Assembly: GCA_958510875.1 (NCBI GenBank)
Contig: CAUEHT010000002.1
Location: forward strand, 1,550,001-1,614,000
DNA length: 64,000 nt
Reading direction: 5' to 3'
Source: Endomychus coccineus
Lineage: Eukaryota; Arthropoda; Insecta; Coleoptera; Endomychidae
The notes below the pieces were generated by a model. That model worked only from the letters and a program-made list of their open reading frames with translations. It ran no database searches and was not told the DNA's origin. Below are positions 1 to 11,065 of the stretch, piece after piece. The translations under genes were made by a program, and so were the position numbers. Every line of letters starts with the position of its first letter. Position 1 is the first letter of the stretch.

Positions 1-65
1 GTTTGAAGCTGATGGTTAGGTTATGATGTTCAAACCCCCAAACAAATTATCTCATATTCTGTTCA

Positions 66-248
66 ATGCGAAAGATAAAACTGACAAATTTAAAAGACCC
101 GAACTTTAAAAAGTTAAACATAACGGAGCTTATTAAATCTGGAAAATTGCATATCAATGGAGAAATTTCTACGGCTGAACAACTTCAAGAAATTAACTTG
201 AACCTTGAAGATGCAGATACCGAAATTATAGTGTTAGGAAAAAACTAA
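66..248 (+). CDS. Small ORF, possible tail of a LINE ORF1
   Basis: A 60-residue, lysine- and leucine-rich open frame upstream of the endonuclease ORF of a non-LTR retrotransposon. I do not recognise a domain. The reading can be followed in other frames to about 475 with stops, so it may be a decayed ORF1 tail of the same element. A chance ORF is equally possible. Positions 249-655 hold nothing else that I can support. Confidence 0.2.
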   Translation: MRKIKLTNLKDPNFKKLNITELIKSGKLHINGEISTAEQLQEINLNLEDADTEIIVLGKN

Positions 249-655
249 ACAGTGCACCATCTGTACCAAATATTAGGAAAAATTCAATAACTGAGGGTGA
301 GAATACTGAAGTGTTTGAAACTGATCAAAAAATAATTATCACCAATATCACATAAAAAAGCTGTAGATAAAATTAAACGACAGAAAAGTGAAATCAGCAA
401 GGAAAAACCATTTACTAGATCTGAGAAAAAATCAAAATCTACTCCCAGCAGAGGCAGCAAAAACAAAGGTGGGTAAGCCCTTACATACTTCAGTAATTCT
501 TCTCATGTACATAGTCATATTAGTTAAAGTAACACAATTCATTTAAAATATTATTTATCGTATTCTGTAATGTTGGGTTATAATAATGTAAGTAAACATA
601 TGTAATTGTACGCTATTGCCCTGTTAAGACATTTATCGGGAAATAATAAGCTAAA

Positions 656-1311
656 ATGGATCCATACTTGCGAGAATTTAGATGTAACGCAATGGAAACG
701 TATGCCCTACAATCTGCTGTAGAACTTGATGATGTACTAAATGTAAACACAGATAATGGCAATTTTTCAATAATCCATCAGAATATGAGAAGCATAGATC
801 GAAACCTGGATACTTTCAAAGTATTCTTATATCAAATATCAATAAGCATAGATTGCATAATCTTTACTGAAACCTGGAAATTGCATAATATAGACATAAA
901 CAAAATTAAAGGATATGACATCATTTACAATGGTGGAGATGTTAACAAGGCAGATGGTGTGATAATCTATATTAAAAACTCATGGAAATACTATTATCAA
1001 ATTAGAACTATTAATAACATAGAACTAATAGAATTGAATGTACATATCCTCAACAATATTTCACAGATTTTTGCTGCATATAGAAGCCCTAGCACAGACC
1101 CACAAACTTTCACAAGCGAATTGAAAATTCTTTTAGTCGAAAACCAAGAAAAATTTGATAATGCCCTATTCATGAGAGATATCAATATTGATATACTTGA
1201 AACATATGAAACTCAAACAACCGTAACAATTCAATCGCTGCTAATGAATATTTTAAATGATTACTTAAATATAATGACAGAGTGTAACTATATTTCTACT
1301 GAACCCATTAA
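656..1311 (+). pseudogene. LINE apurinic-type endonuclease, N-terminal half
   Basis: The product begins with an endonuclease/exonuclease/phosphatase fold, the target-nicking domain of non-LTR retrotransposons. Visible motifs are NFSIIHQNMRSI (first strand with the catalytic Asn), CIIFTETW (catalytic Glu) and GVIIYIKNSW. After residue 217 the frame runs into the left end of the piggyBac element and stops at 1324, so the last few residues are transposon-encoded. It resumes at 7597. The start ATG at 656 is the first in frame, and no upstream extension is seen. The open frame suggests that the piggyBac arrived when the LINE was still fairly young. Confidence 0.75.
1308..1311. repeat. TTAA target-site copy, left end of piggyBac
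   Basis: TTAA directly precedes the left terminal inverted repeat CTCCCAGGCAT. A matching TTAA lies at 7593-7596. TTAA is the family-specific target of piggyBac transposases. Confidence 0.85.
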
Positions 1312-1601
1312 CTCCCAGGCATAGGAAAATATAAAAACACGCTTTTCGGACAAGATACATTCATTATTTCACATTCGTAAATTGAGTTTTAGAAAAAAAA
1401 AATTAAAAAAATCAAGAACATAAAAAAACATGATGGTGCGCACACTGGTAAGAAAAGTAAATATTGTTTTTTTGCATTTCTTAAAAACTAGCCTTGAGCA
1501 GACAAATCTTCCTGAAGAGTAATAACTATACACTAGGGTACAAAATAAAATAGTTGGGCCCGATCAAGATGATAAATAACAAAGTTATGTCAGTTTGTTC
1601 T

Positions 1602-1626
1602 TTGGTGCACGAACGCATCACTGGTA
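1602..1626 (+). repeat. Subterminal inverted repeat, left
   Basis: It pairs with 7239-7263 on the opposite strand with four mismatches. The shared core is CGCATCACTGGTA. Related shorter sequence recurs near 1435-1455. This is probably a transposase-binding site, judged by position. Confidence 0.65.
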
Positions 1627-1688
1627 AGAATTAACAACCAAATTATCTACCCTTGGTGATATTTTGCGAAGCATGACACGTGCAAATG

Positions 1689-3178
1689 TTATTTACATTT
1701 TCCACAAATATAAATTGTCTGGTTATGACATACTCTACATCTTCTTCGTGCTTTAGTTTCATGAGTTATGAGAATATTACCAATTTTATCAAATCGAATT
1801 TCAGCAACAGGGCGAGGGACATTTCTTACTACGTATTCCCTTTTATTTTTCAAGAGACGTAAAGCAACGTATGATTTGAAATCAAGTTGAGACATTTCTG
1901 TTTGATTGGCTATGTTATAGAGCTTCCAAGCATTCACAACCATACTATCTAGAGCATTGCGAAATATGGGCCACCACCATTTCTTCCCCAATACTCTACA
2001 CCTATAATTTGCAATACCGTTGTCATGGAGATCAACCCGTTGCATAGATCTATTATATTTGGTGATGGAATGAGGCTGGGATACCTTGATTTCCTTTTTT
2101 TATTTCCGATTATATCGTTTTACATAAGTTATTGGTTGTACATTATCATTCCAGCGCACGGGGGAAATTTTGGTGTTTTCCTCAAATGCAGAAACGTAAG
2201 AACCTCGCTTCTGCTTAGAAAATTGTTTTGAAATTGCGAGTGGGCAGTGGTGCGTTCAATTATCTCGTATTGTTCCTGTTGCAAAAATCCTCTATTTTTC
2301 AATTGTTGAAATAGTTGATATGACGGAAAAAAATTATCGAAGAAAATTTGATGCGACATAGGACTATCAATCCCAGAAAGAAGACTCATTACAACTTCGC
2401 CACCAAGACCTAATTTTGAGTGTTTCTCACTAGCCCCAGCATATGGAAGAGAGTAAAATAAATAACCATCATCTGAACAAATGTACCAAAGTTTGGAACC
2501 AAACCTCACTGGTTTATTTTTTATGAACATTTTGCAGGAATGTCTCCCATAATATGGGACCAATTGTTCATCAATAAACAGATTGTAAGAGAAAACACCC
2601 CATTGTAAATTATTTCTATTGATTGCATCCAAGAATGGTCCGACTTTAGCAAATTTATCATTGATATCTAAATTAGTGTTATCTGATAAATGCAAGTTTT
2701 GTTTTATACTCTGAAATTTATTTCTACTCATGCATTTTTTCATAATATCGATGCCTTTATTCTCAGCAGTGAACCAATACATTGGATTTTGTGGTAATGA
2801 GTGATAACCAGAAAATAACAACATACCTATGAAATTCACGAGATCATTTTTTGAGAGATTGAAATCTAATCGGTTGTTATCATGCGCATATTTCAATGAA
2901 AAGTCCAATACCATTTGAAGTATTTCATCGTCCAGAAAAAGTTGAAGAATCTACAGTGGTGTTTTGCCCGCGAGCTCATTCTGGATACACTCCCCGTCCG
3001 CAGGTTCTCTGGATATTGCGGGATGAGTATACTCAATTTCCCCGTTCACCCATTTTGTCTCAGAAAGAACCTTGTGTGATCATCCAGGAGCTGAGCGTTT
3101 TCTTTTGGATGCCAAATCCTCTTCATCTGATAAATGTTTTCCTCGTCTGTGAGCATATCAACATCTGGAGGTATATAG
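1689..3178 (-). pseudogene. piggyBac transposase, main C-terminal part
   Basis: DDE-type transposase of the piggyBac family. The three catalytic aspartates can be seen: NLFIDEQLVPYYGRHS, QIFFDNFFPSY and RVDLHDNGIANY. The C-terminus is a cysteine-rich zinc-binding tail (CRVCHNQTIYICGKC), typical of the family. Reading right to left, 3178-2914 carries the acidic N-terminal region (PPDVDMLTDEENIYQM) with a stop, 2914-2129 the catalytic core, and 2045-1689 the end. A shift or indel separates the last two parts near 2046-2128. The gene is also split by the Gypsy insertion, its N-terminus lying at 6921-7106. It is inactive. Confidence 0.85.
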
Positions 3179-3362
3179 TGTTCTGTGAGTATAAGTTAAT
3201 GTGGCAACGCCGCATCAGTAGCATAGGAAGATGGCAGTGAGTAGTCATGTAAATAGAAGCTGCTCTCTATAAATGTAATCAGTGTGTGTTAAATAAAGAA
3301 TAAAACATTAAACCGAAGTATGATTAAAGAAGCTAATAAACGCAATACTCAATAACAGAACA
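3179..3362 (+). repeat. 5' LTR of Gypsy element 1
   Basis: It begins TGTTCTGTGAG and ends AATAACAGAACA, with an AATAAAG-like poly(A) signal. Its 3' partner is at 6732-6915. Confidence 0.92.
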
Positions 3363-3650
3363 TGGTGACAGCGTACGAATCATATTTCGGCAGAAATAAA
3401 GGTAAAATTGTTTGTCTATACGCCGGGCCGCGGAGGTTCGCAATATTTCGTTAGAAAACAGTAGTACCAATCGACTCGGAGAGCGGGAGATCACGTACCG
3501 ATTTACCGGGCAGTGGAAGTGAACTAGGAAGCGGAATTGTTTGGTGGTATCACTGAGATTCAATCAGGTAATTGAATAATTAAGATGATTACGAATGCTC
3601 AAGATATGGGTGCGACAAATGCACAATAACATATCAGCTTTCCTGTTAAC

Positions 3651-4193
3651 GTGAGTCCTCCTGAAAAATTTAATTTTTCTGTACCTGGCGGATGGGCACA
3701 GTGGAAAAAGAGGTTTGAAAGGTACATGAACGTATCAGGACAAAATAATAAGTTCGAGCAAGAGAAGATAGATTTGCTGTTATATATAATGGGAGAAGAA
3801 TCCGAAGATATCCAGGGTACGTTCCAGACAAAACCAACGACTTATCAAGATACATTAACCTCTTTCGAGAATCACTTTATACCACGAAAAAATGTAATTT
3901 TTGAGCGATTTGAATTTAATTCCCGGATACAACGTCCTGGCGAATCCATCGAATGTTTCATAACAAATTTATATACACTCGCAGAATCTTGTGAGTATGG
4001 TCAACTCAAAAATGAATTGATACGTGATAGGATTGTGGTTGGCACGTTAGATACCAAAACTAGCAACAGTTTGCAACTTAAACCAACCTTAACATTAGAA
4101 GAGTGTGTTACGGCAGTAAAACAAGCTGAACTACAGGCTTCACAAAGTAAGGAGCTCATTCAAGAAAGTCGTCAAAGACAAGTTGCAATATAG
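3651..4193 (+). pseudogene. Gypsy 1 gag fragment
   Basis: A capsid-like retrotransposon Gag: WAQWKKRFERYM and a helical region ending in an AELQASQSKELIQ-type segment. The normal continuation would be a zinc knuckle and protease. Here it stops after 180 residues, and reverse transcriptase starts 6 bases later. The element has therefore lost perhaps a kilobase at this point. The first codon could be earlier than 3651, where an ATA precedes it. The copy cannot make its own protease. Confidence 0.75.
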
Positions 4194-4198
4194 GGAAA

Positions 4199-5740
4199 GT
4201 GGAAACAATTCTAGCTAGGGTACAAGGGTCTAATTATTTCACTATACTTGATACCAATTCAGGATTTTATCAAATTAGATTGAGTGAAGAGTCACAACTT
4301 TTAACAACATTTATAACCCCGTTCGGTAGGTTTTATTTCAAAAGAGTTCCATTTGGGATAGCATGTGCTCCTGAATATTTTTCTATTTTATTGAGTAAAA
4401 TACTATCTGGAATAGACGGTGTGATAAGTCATATAGATGATATTCTTATTCATGCATCAACTCTTGAGCAACACAACAAAATATTGAAACAAGTTCTCGA
4501 AAGAATCAAAGAAGGAGGTATAACTTTGAATAAAAACAAATGTTTGTTTGGGGTACAGTCTTTACAGTTTTTAGGACACTCTATATCAAATAAAGGTATT
4601 TCAGTTGATCCTCAAAGAATAATTAGCATAACAGATTTCCCTGAACCAAGCAATAAAAATGAGCTTATGCAATTTTTAGGAATAATAAATTTTTCCAGTC
4701 GATTTATACCTAATAAATCACAAGTTCTGGAACCTTTAACTGCTTTATTGAAAAAGCACGTACCATTTAGTTGGGAAGTGGCTCAAAAAGAGTCATTTGA
4801 AAAAATTAAAATTCCTTTACAACAAAGTCCTTGTTTAGCTTACTATGACCCAGCAAAAAAGATAGTAATTTCATCAGATGCTTCTTCATTTGGCATAGGT
4901 ACATGTTTATACCAAATCACAGACAAGGGTCAAAAAGAAATTGTTGCATACGCGTCTAGATTTCTTTCTGAGACAGAAAAACGGTATGCACAAATCGAAC
5001 GTGAAGCTCTAGCAATAGCTTGGTCAGCAGATCATTTTAAAGAATACATTACTGGTATTTGTATAAAATTTGAAACCGATCATAAGCCGCTAGTTCAAAT
5101 ATTACAATCCAAACCTATAGATGAGTTAACACCTAGGCTTCAACGATTTAGGATAAGATTAATGCGTTATAACTATGAGGTACATTACGTTCCAGGTAAA
5201 GAATTAACCGTTCCAGATGCTTTGTCAAGAAATTTCTCAAAAAATTTGCCAAAACCGGAAGATAGTGAACTCGCTTCTGAGGCTGAGGCTCATGTTAATT
5301 TAATCATTCAATCTGTACAAATAAAACTGTCTTTTCTTGATGAAATCAAACGTGAACAAGCTCGAGATCCACTTTGCGAAAAGCTTAAAGAATATTCATT
5401 ATCAGGTTGGCCGGAAAAGTATAAACTGAACGAAGTAACTTTACCTTATTATGCTCACCGATATGAGATTTCTTTTCAAGAAGATCTTTTATTAAGAAAT
5501 TCTCGAATTATAATTCCTCAAGTCCTACAGATGAAATGTTTGACATTTATTCATCAAGGACATCAAGGCATCGTAAAATGTAGAGCTCGAGCACAAGCAT
5601 CAGTGTGGTGGTTAGGTCTCTCCACTCAGATAGAGAATGTAGTGAAAAATTGTCCTGAATGTGTCGAACATAGAGTTAATCCTAAAGAGCCTTTCCTGAA
5701 AGAAAAATTTCCAGATCGCCCATGGAAAAAATCGCCATAG
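4199..5740 (+). pseudogene. Gypsy 1 reverse transcriptase, RNase H and integrase zinc domain
   Basis: This 513-residue open frame opens inside the RT domain (FTILDTNSGFYQI). It contains the active site as SHIDDILIH (IDD for the usual YxDD), RNase H (VISSDASSFGIG, TDHKPL) and the integrase zinc-binding region (HQGHQG with CPEC). It ends in a frameshift near 5722-5740, where the catalytic integrase continues in another frame. The RT fingers are missing because of the upstream deletion. The YxDD change and the deletion make it non-functional. Confidence 0.85.
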
Positions 5741-6192
5741 ACCTATTTAAACATGATTCCTGGTATCTTATCGTGACTGACTATTTTTCTAGATTCTTTG
5801 AAATTTTTCAGTTGGGAAAAATGACAGAAACCATAATCATTGGCAAACTGAAACAGTTGTTCAGTCGTTATGGCATACCAGAAGTAATTCGATCCGATAA
5901 CGGACCGCAATTTCAATCCCTCTTCAAGGAATTTGCTAAGGAGTATGATTTCAATCATATTACTAGTAGCCCGTACTATTCACAATCAAATGGTTGTATA
6001 GAAGCTTCAGTAAAAATTGCTAAACAAATTCTAAAGAAAAACAAAGATATAGACTTAGCATTATTAGCTTACCGTACAACACCCCTTGAATGTGGACTGA
6101 GCCCTTCTGAACTATTAATGAATCGTAAGCTAAGGTCTCATTTGCCAATTCTACCTAGTATTTTGAATAAACAAGTAATTACGGAGGCATGA
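5722..6192 (+). pseudogene. Gypsy 1 integrase catalytic domain
   Basis: It continues the pol polyprotein after a shift. The DDE residues are visible in AIDLFKHD, VIRSDNGPQF and QSNGCIEASVK. The frame ends at 6192, and the C-terminal part resumes at 6206 in another frame. Confidence 0.82.
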
Positions 6193-6205
6193 GGCAAAGG
6201 AGAAA

Positions 6206-6670
6206 TTGGCGCGACGATACAATGTTAGAAATAGATCTAGAGAATTGTCCAAACTCTTGATGGGAGAGAGTGTTTTGGTAACTGACTTACGAACATATGG
6301 GAAAGTAGTTGCAGTTCTAGACGAACCGCGATCTTACATGATTGAAACTAATCATGGTAACTTTCGTAGAAATAGGTGGCATCTTATTCCTGCCCTCTAT
6401 TATAAACAATCAAATGTTGCTCCAACACTTCAATCTCCATCGAACACAGACATTGTACAAACTAATGTGAATTCTCAAGAACTATCTAGTTGTAATAATG
6501 AAAATTGTAAAGTGCAAGAGAATGGTGATGATGAGTGTAAAGAAAACATAACTTCAGACTTAAGTACGGAAATGGTTCCTAGAAAAAGTGATAGTGATCG
6601 TTCTTTTGTGCGCGAATCTCCTATAGTTTGTAAAAGATCCATAGAGACTGTAGAAAACCAAGCTATTTGA
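6206..6670 (+). pseudogene. Gypsy 1 integrase C-terminal region
   Basis: It starts with the basic stretch ARRYNVRNRSREL. A small beta-barrel-type segment follows (GESVLVTDLRTYGKVVAVL and RRNRWHLIPA), as at the end of many Gypsy integrases, then a serine- and asparagine-rich tail. It ends 62 bases before the right LTR. There is no env gene. Confidence 0.7.
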
Positions 6671-6731
6671 AAGACTACGTCCTCTCTTAAGACATTATGT
6701 TCATCTTTTGTTAATTTGTTTAAGGGGAGGA

Positions 6732-6915
6732 TGTTCTGTGAGTATAAGTTAATGTGGCAACGCCGCATCAGTAGCATAGGAAGATGGCAGTGAGTAGTCA
6801 TGTAAATATAAGCTGCTCTCTATAAATGTAATCAGTGTGTGTTAAATAAAGAATAAAACATTAAACCGAAGTATGGTTAAAGAACCTAATGAACGCAATA
6901 CTCAATAACAGAACA
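6732..6915 (+). repeat. 3' LTR of Gypsy element 1
   Basis: 184 bp, starting TGTTCTGTGAG. Four substitutions separate it from the 5' LTR. It is followed by the TATAG duplication. Confidence 0.92.
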
Positions 6916-6920
6916 TATAG

Positions 6921-7106
6921 ACTGCATCAATGACATCTGAAAAAGAAATCTACTATGATATCTTGCATGAGGAATACCTATTCATTATGACAATTATATT
7001 TCAAACAATCATAATAACCTTCATGTCTCTGTCTTTCTAGTTCATCAACAGCTTCCTCTAAAGCTGCTTCTAGTTTTTTTTGGGTCAAAACCTTTCTGAA
7101 AGACAT
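6921..7106 (-). pseudogene. piggyBac transposase N-terminus
   Basis: ATG at 7106 opens MSFRKVLTQKKLEAALEEA, a helical segment like the start of many piggyBac transposases. A stop follows after about 42 residues. The Gypsy insertion at 6920/3179 then cuts it from the rest. The ATG lies about 130 bases inside the subterminal repeat at 7239-7263, a normal layout. Confidence 0.6.
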
Positions 7107-7238
7107 TTTCAGTCACCTCGATAAGCGCACAACTACCCCGCAACATCAATGAATCGGTTCTGAATTGTTCTCACGTAGGCTCACAGCTTAGGTAAACTTG
7201 TCTGAGCTTGTCGGAATATTGCTAGAGCTCATGCACCA

Positions 7239-7263
7239 TACCAGTGATGCGTGAACGCACCAA
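7239..7263 (-). repeat. Subterminal inverted repeat, right
   Basis: Inverse partner of 1602-1626, with 21 of 25 positions matching. Confidence 0.65.
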
Positions 7264-7592
7264 TCTTTTTTTTTATTGCTACAGTTATCCCATTGTTCAT
7301 CACAACAAGTTAATGTGTGATATATCATTGTGTCACTGAATGACTACATTGATGGAAACTGAAATAAAAATCTTGAATCTGAGTTATATTTTGTCAGTGC
7401 CAACAAAATGTATACAACCAAAGTAATTTTCACCCCACTTTAGAGTGCACTAAGATCTGAGATTTCCTTTTGATCTAACGTTACATATTTTCATTCAACA
7501 GTATTAGCTTATTGAAAGGTAATACCGAGTGATTTTTGCGATATCAACAATATCTTGCCCGCCAAAAAATATTAAATTTGCGATGCTGGGAG

Positions 7593-7596
7593 TTAA
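7593..7596. repeat. TTAA target-site copy, right end of piggyBac
   Basis: It follows the right terminal repeat ATGCTGGGAG. The LINE frame resumes directly after it. Confidence 0.85.
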
Positions 7597-9922
7597 TGGC
7601 TTTATACCTACTAGGAAAAAAGCTCGTCTAGATCATATTTTTTTCAGTTCCCATATTAGAAATGTTGAGTATCTTCTTCCATTTGTCATCCATACAGATA
7701 TCACGGATCACTACACGACAGTTATACAGTTTATATATGGCACAGTACAAACTGTGAATAATCAGTATAACCAACATATCTGGAATAGTGTACTAGATAA
7801 AAAACAACTAAAGTAGGTATGTATTATAAAAGAGAAATTGGGATGTTCTTCAAGGATTAGATAATGCTGATGTGGCTACAGATTTCTTTATAAATATACT
7901 GAAAAACGACATCGCAAAATGCACAAGGAAAATTAAAGTAAAAAATGAAGATAGAAAAAGGAAATGCTGATTCACACAAGGATTTGTGAATTCTGTGAAC
8001 AAAAAGGAAGAGTTGATGAAAAAATTACAAATAACCCCTGATGACGAGGAATTCCAGAGAAAATATAGCACATGAACCATTTCAATAGTCTATTGAAAAC
8101 TGCAAAAAAAAATTTATGAGAGACAAATCAACAACAATCTCAACAGCTCAAAAAATATATGGAATATTGTTAATGAAAGCACTGGTTTAACTAACACTGA
8201 CATAAATATAAATAGCATAAGAATTGAAAATAACGAAATTACTCATGATGTCAAGTTAATTGCAAATTCTTTCAATACTCACTTCACCGATATTGAACCG
8301 AAAATAACATCAAAAATAAGAAAAAATTATCCTATGAAACATGAATGGAATACTCTTCAAATAGTATTTACTAATATCCCACAGATAATGAAGAAGTTCT
8401 CAAGACAATCGTCTCTCTGAAGAATGGTAAAGCTTGTGGCATAGACGGTATCAAGGCTGAGGTACTGAAATATGTTGAAGAAGAAATAACGCACCCGCTA
8501 AGTTTCATTATAAATAAGATCATAGAGAGAGGGAAATGTCCCAGACACATTAAGGTTGCCTTAATAAAACCGATATATAAAAAAGGAGATAAGCTGAGCA
8601 TGGAAAATTTTAGGCAAATATCTCTTATTTGCAGTGTTTCAAAAGTTTTCGAAAAATCATAAAAACGCGACTAACATCCTTTTGGGATAGATATAAAACA
8701 TTATCAGACAAGCAATTTGGTTTCAGAGCCGAATGTAACATTGGAGATGCAATACATTTACTCATATCTAAAATATATAATAGTCTAGATGAGAGAAAAT
8801 AAGCTCTAGTCATTCTTAAAGATATACAAGAGGCGTTTGATACGGTTTCACACTCTAAATTGCTGGAAAAACTGGAAAGATTTGGGATTACAAGAATGGC
8901 ATTGGATTTATTTGAGTATTACCTTTCAGACTCCAATGTTTGATACTGAATGGTTTCAAAAGTGATGTGGAAGTGGTTCAATGTGGCTTCCCTCAAGGAA
9001 CTGTATTGAACCCAGTTCTGTTCTAAACATACATCAACAGTCTACTTAATCTGCGTATAAGTGGAACAATGATCGCATTCGCCGACGACACCGCATTGTT
9101 CTATGTAGATGATACTTGAGATAAGTTGGAAGAAAAAGTCGAATTGGATATGGTAGATGTGATAAACTGTTATGGTAGTAATCTACTAACTCTAAACATC
9201 GCAAGAACTGTGTTCTCACCCTTCACTTGCTATGCTGGCACTTCACCTAGAATGGAAATAAACATAAAAAGCAATACCGACCAAATCAAAATTAAATCAT
9301 CAAATACCGTTACTTACCTGGGCTTAAAATTCGACAGACATGTAAAATGGAGTGAACACGCTGAAACCTTGGTAAATAGATTGAGATATGTTCTGTACAA
9401 AATTAAGCACATAAATAATTTTTTGGACTGGCGAACGAGGAAAATTGTTTATTATGCCCTTGTGGAAAGCAACTCAAACTATGCTATCACTGTGTGGGGA
9501 AGTACTAATACAACATATCTCAGAGATCTAAGTATTATTCAAAAAAGAATCCTAAAAAAATCTCAAATAAATCAAGAGTATATAATTCTGACAAATTATT
9601 TAAAGAAACAGGTATACAAGATAGAAGACAATTACATTTTTCGAAAACAGCTCTCAAAGTATTCTCGGAAGATAGGAAACATTTTCTGAACGATCATTTG
9701 TACCAGACACGTAATAAATCTATATATTACAAAACTCCATTTAAAGCAACTGTTAAAGGACAAAAAAGTTACAGCTATATGTCCTTGAGAATATTCAACT
9801 CGTTACCAGATTATGTTGAACAAGCTGACAGCAACAGCATAAGAAAATTTAGAAAAAATCCGATTGAATGGCGATTACAGAAAGGAAGCAGATTCATCGT
9901 ATTATCGAATAATAGGATGTGA
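7597..9922 (+). pseudogene. LINE endonuclease end, reverse transcriptase and C-terminal region
   Basis: It opens with the end of the endonuclease: PTRKKARLDHIFF and the catalytic Asp/His pair in TDITDHYTTV. The reverse transcriptase follows in several frames. KNGKACGIDGIKAEVLKYV and PIYKKGDKLSMENFRQISL (8400-8640) are its finger motifs, and the active-site strand near 9075-9110 reads as FADDT. A long C-terminal frame (9126-9689) carries VTYLGLKFDRHVKWSEH and YYALVESNSNYAITVWG. 9698-9922 is the tail. There are stops at several places between 7817 and 9120. It is dead. Confidence 0.8.
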
Positions 9923-10187
9923 ATGATTTTAGTGATGAGTTATGACTATAATATATTGTGTGATTGATGAGTATCTCAAACCTAGTAGGTATGCAAGAAC
10001 TTCTAGTAAGTCATATTTCTATGACTTAAATATTCTCAACTGTTTCTTTTCTATGTATCGAATAAATTAAGCACGATGACGCTATGTGCAGTAGTTGTAA
10101 CTGATTAACCGTTGTTAACAATAAATCAATAAAGTGTTTTTATTAAAAGCAATCTTTCAATAATTGCGGAAACCATCAACTTTGAAA

Positions 10188-10201
10188 GGTTATGGGCCCA
10201 G
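10188..10201 (+). promoter_or_regulatory. Copia primer-binding site
   Basis: GGTTATGGGCCCAG, the same type of site used by Drosophila copia with a fragment of initiator tRNA-Met (family knowledge). It is followed by the gag start at 10273. Confidence 0.75.
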
Positions 10202-10272
10202 ATCTAACTCGTGATAGTATGGTTTAGTTCCATTGTTAAATTGATTGTATACATACAATAGGACAATAAGAC

Positions 10273-11065
10273 ATGTCAGGATTTAGTGTTGCGGTGCCTG
10301 TGTTAGAGGCAAACAATTTCAATAATTGGCGTTTCCGCATAGAAGCTTTATTGGAGCGGGAAAAGTGCAATGTTATCGACCAAGATCCACCAACGGCAGA
10401 CGTGTGGTCCGCAAAAAATGAAGCAATCATTGATGAAGACACGAAGGCACAATCCATCAATATCCAAAGGATATCGGACAAACATTTGGACATCATAAAG
10501 GATTGCTCAACAGTAAAGGAGCAAATTGAAGCTCTTAGAAATGTTTTTGTTCGAACTAGTGCTCTTATCAAATTGTCATTGTGAAGAAAAATATGCAGCC
10601 TAAAGTCTGAGGTAAATGACAAACTAGATGATCACTTCCTTAAATTGGATACAATTATTAGAAGTTTGGAGGATTTGGGTTCTAAATTCGATGACAGTGA
10701 CAAGGTGTGCCACTTGTTGATGTCACTACTTTCAAAATATGATGCAGTGGTAACAGCTATTGAAACGGTAGCAGATGCAAAATTTAATTTTGTCAAGGCG
10801 AGGCTCTTACATGAAGAATTGAAACAGAAAAATAGGGATAGGTACTGAATCTGATGAAGTGGGTTTCCAGGCAAGAACAAGAAATTGTTTTGAATGTGGC
10901 AGCTTATCCCACTTAAAAGCGCAGTACCCTCGGCGTAATGATGAAAGAAATAATGAAGCTAGAGGATCAAATGCAAGAGGATATCGAGGTGGTGCTCGCC
11001 GAACTCAATATCATCGGGGCAGAAATCAAAGGTTCCAAGGAAATTATGCCAGTGCAGGAAAGTGA
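10273..11065 (+). pseudogene. Copia gag with degenerate zinc knuckle
   Basis: It starts MSGFSVAVPVLEANNFNNW, the usual copia Gag opening (a tryptophan-containing N-terminal segment). It runs to 10584 and resumes at 10645 (KVCHLLMSLLSKYDAVVTAI, a UBN2-type capsid region). The last part at 10859 carries NCFECGSLSHLKAQYP, a CCHC knuckle whose last cysteine is replaced by tyrosine. At least two frame breaks are present. Confidence 0.78.

Larger units (their letters stand above)
3179..6915 (+). mobile_element. Ty3/Gypsy retrotransposon with 184-bp LTRs, internally deleted
   Basis: Two 184-bp LTRs (3179-3362 and 6732-6915) differ at 4 positions, about 2%. They begin TG and end CA, and are flanked by the 5-bp duplication TATAG (3174-3178 and 6916-6920). 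A purine tract (AAGGGGAGGA) precedes the right LTR. The primer-binding site would start TGGTGACAGCG just after the left LTR. Gag, reverse transcriptase/RNase H and integrase are recognisable, but the gag-pol junction has lost the zinc knuckle, protease and start of RT. The pol sequence reminds me of the Mag/K02A2.6-like lineage, a low-certainty label. Confidence 0.9.
1312..7592 (-). mobile_element. piggyBac-like DNA transposon carrying a nested Ty3/Gypsy element
   Basis: The ends are CTCCCAGGCAT on the left and its near inverse ATGCTGGGAG on the right (one indel), each bordered by TTAA. A second, internal pair of inverted repeats (1602-1626 and 7239-7263, 21 of 25 matching, core CGCATCACTGGTA) agrees with the subterminal repeats usual in piggyBac elements. 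Without the 3.7-kb Gypsy insert the element is about 2.5 kb, a normal size for the family. The transposase runs on the minus strand and is broken. Confidence 0.88.
656..9930 (+). mobile_element. Non-LTR retrotransposon (jockey/CR1-like), split by a piggyBac insertion
   Basis: One LINE-type element whose endonuclease-reverse transcriptase gene is interrupted. The first half of the endonuclease lies at 656-1311. The rest of the endonuclease, the reverse transcriptase and the C-terminal region lie at 7597-9922. The two halves meet exactly at the TTAA duplicated by a piggyBac insertion, and the frame is continuous if the insert and one TTAA are removed. The reverse transcriptase part has many stops and shifts, so the element is dead. 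The 5' and 3' ends are not well defined. The family label rests on the look of the endonuclease and RT motifs only. Confidence 0.8.

Noticed and set aside
284..466. A 60-codon minus-strand hydrophobic frame
   Set aside because: It is opposite a decayed plus-strand LINE reading, and its composition is explained by the complementary lysine-rich codons.
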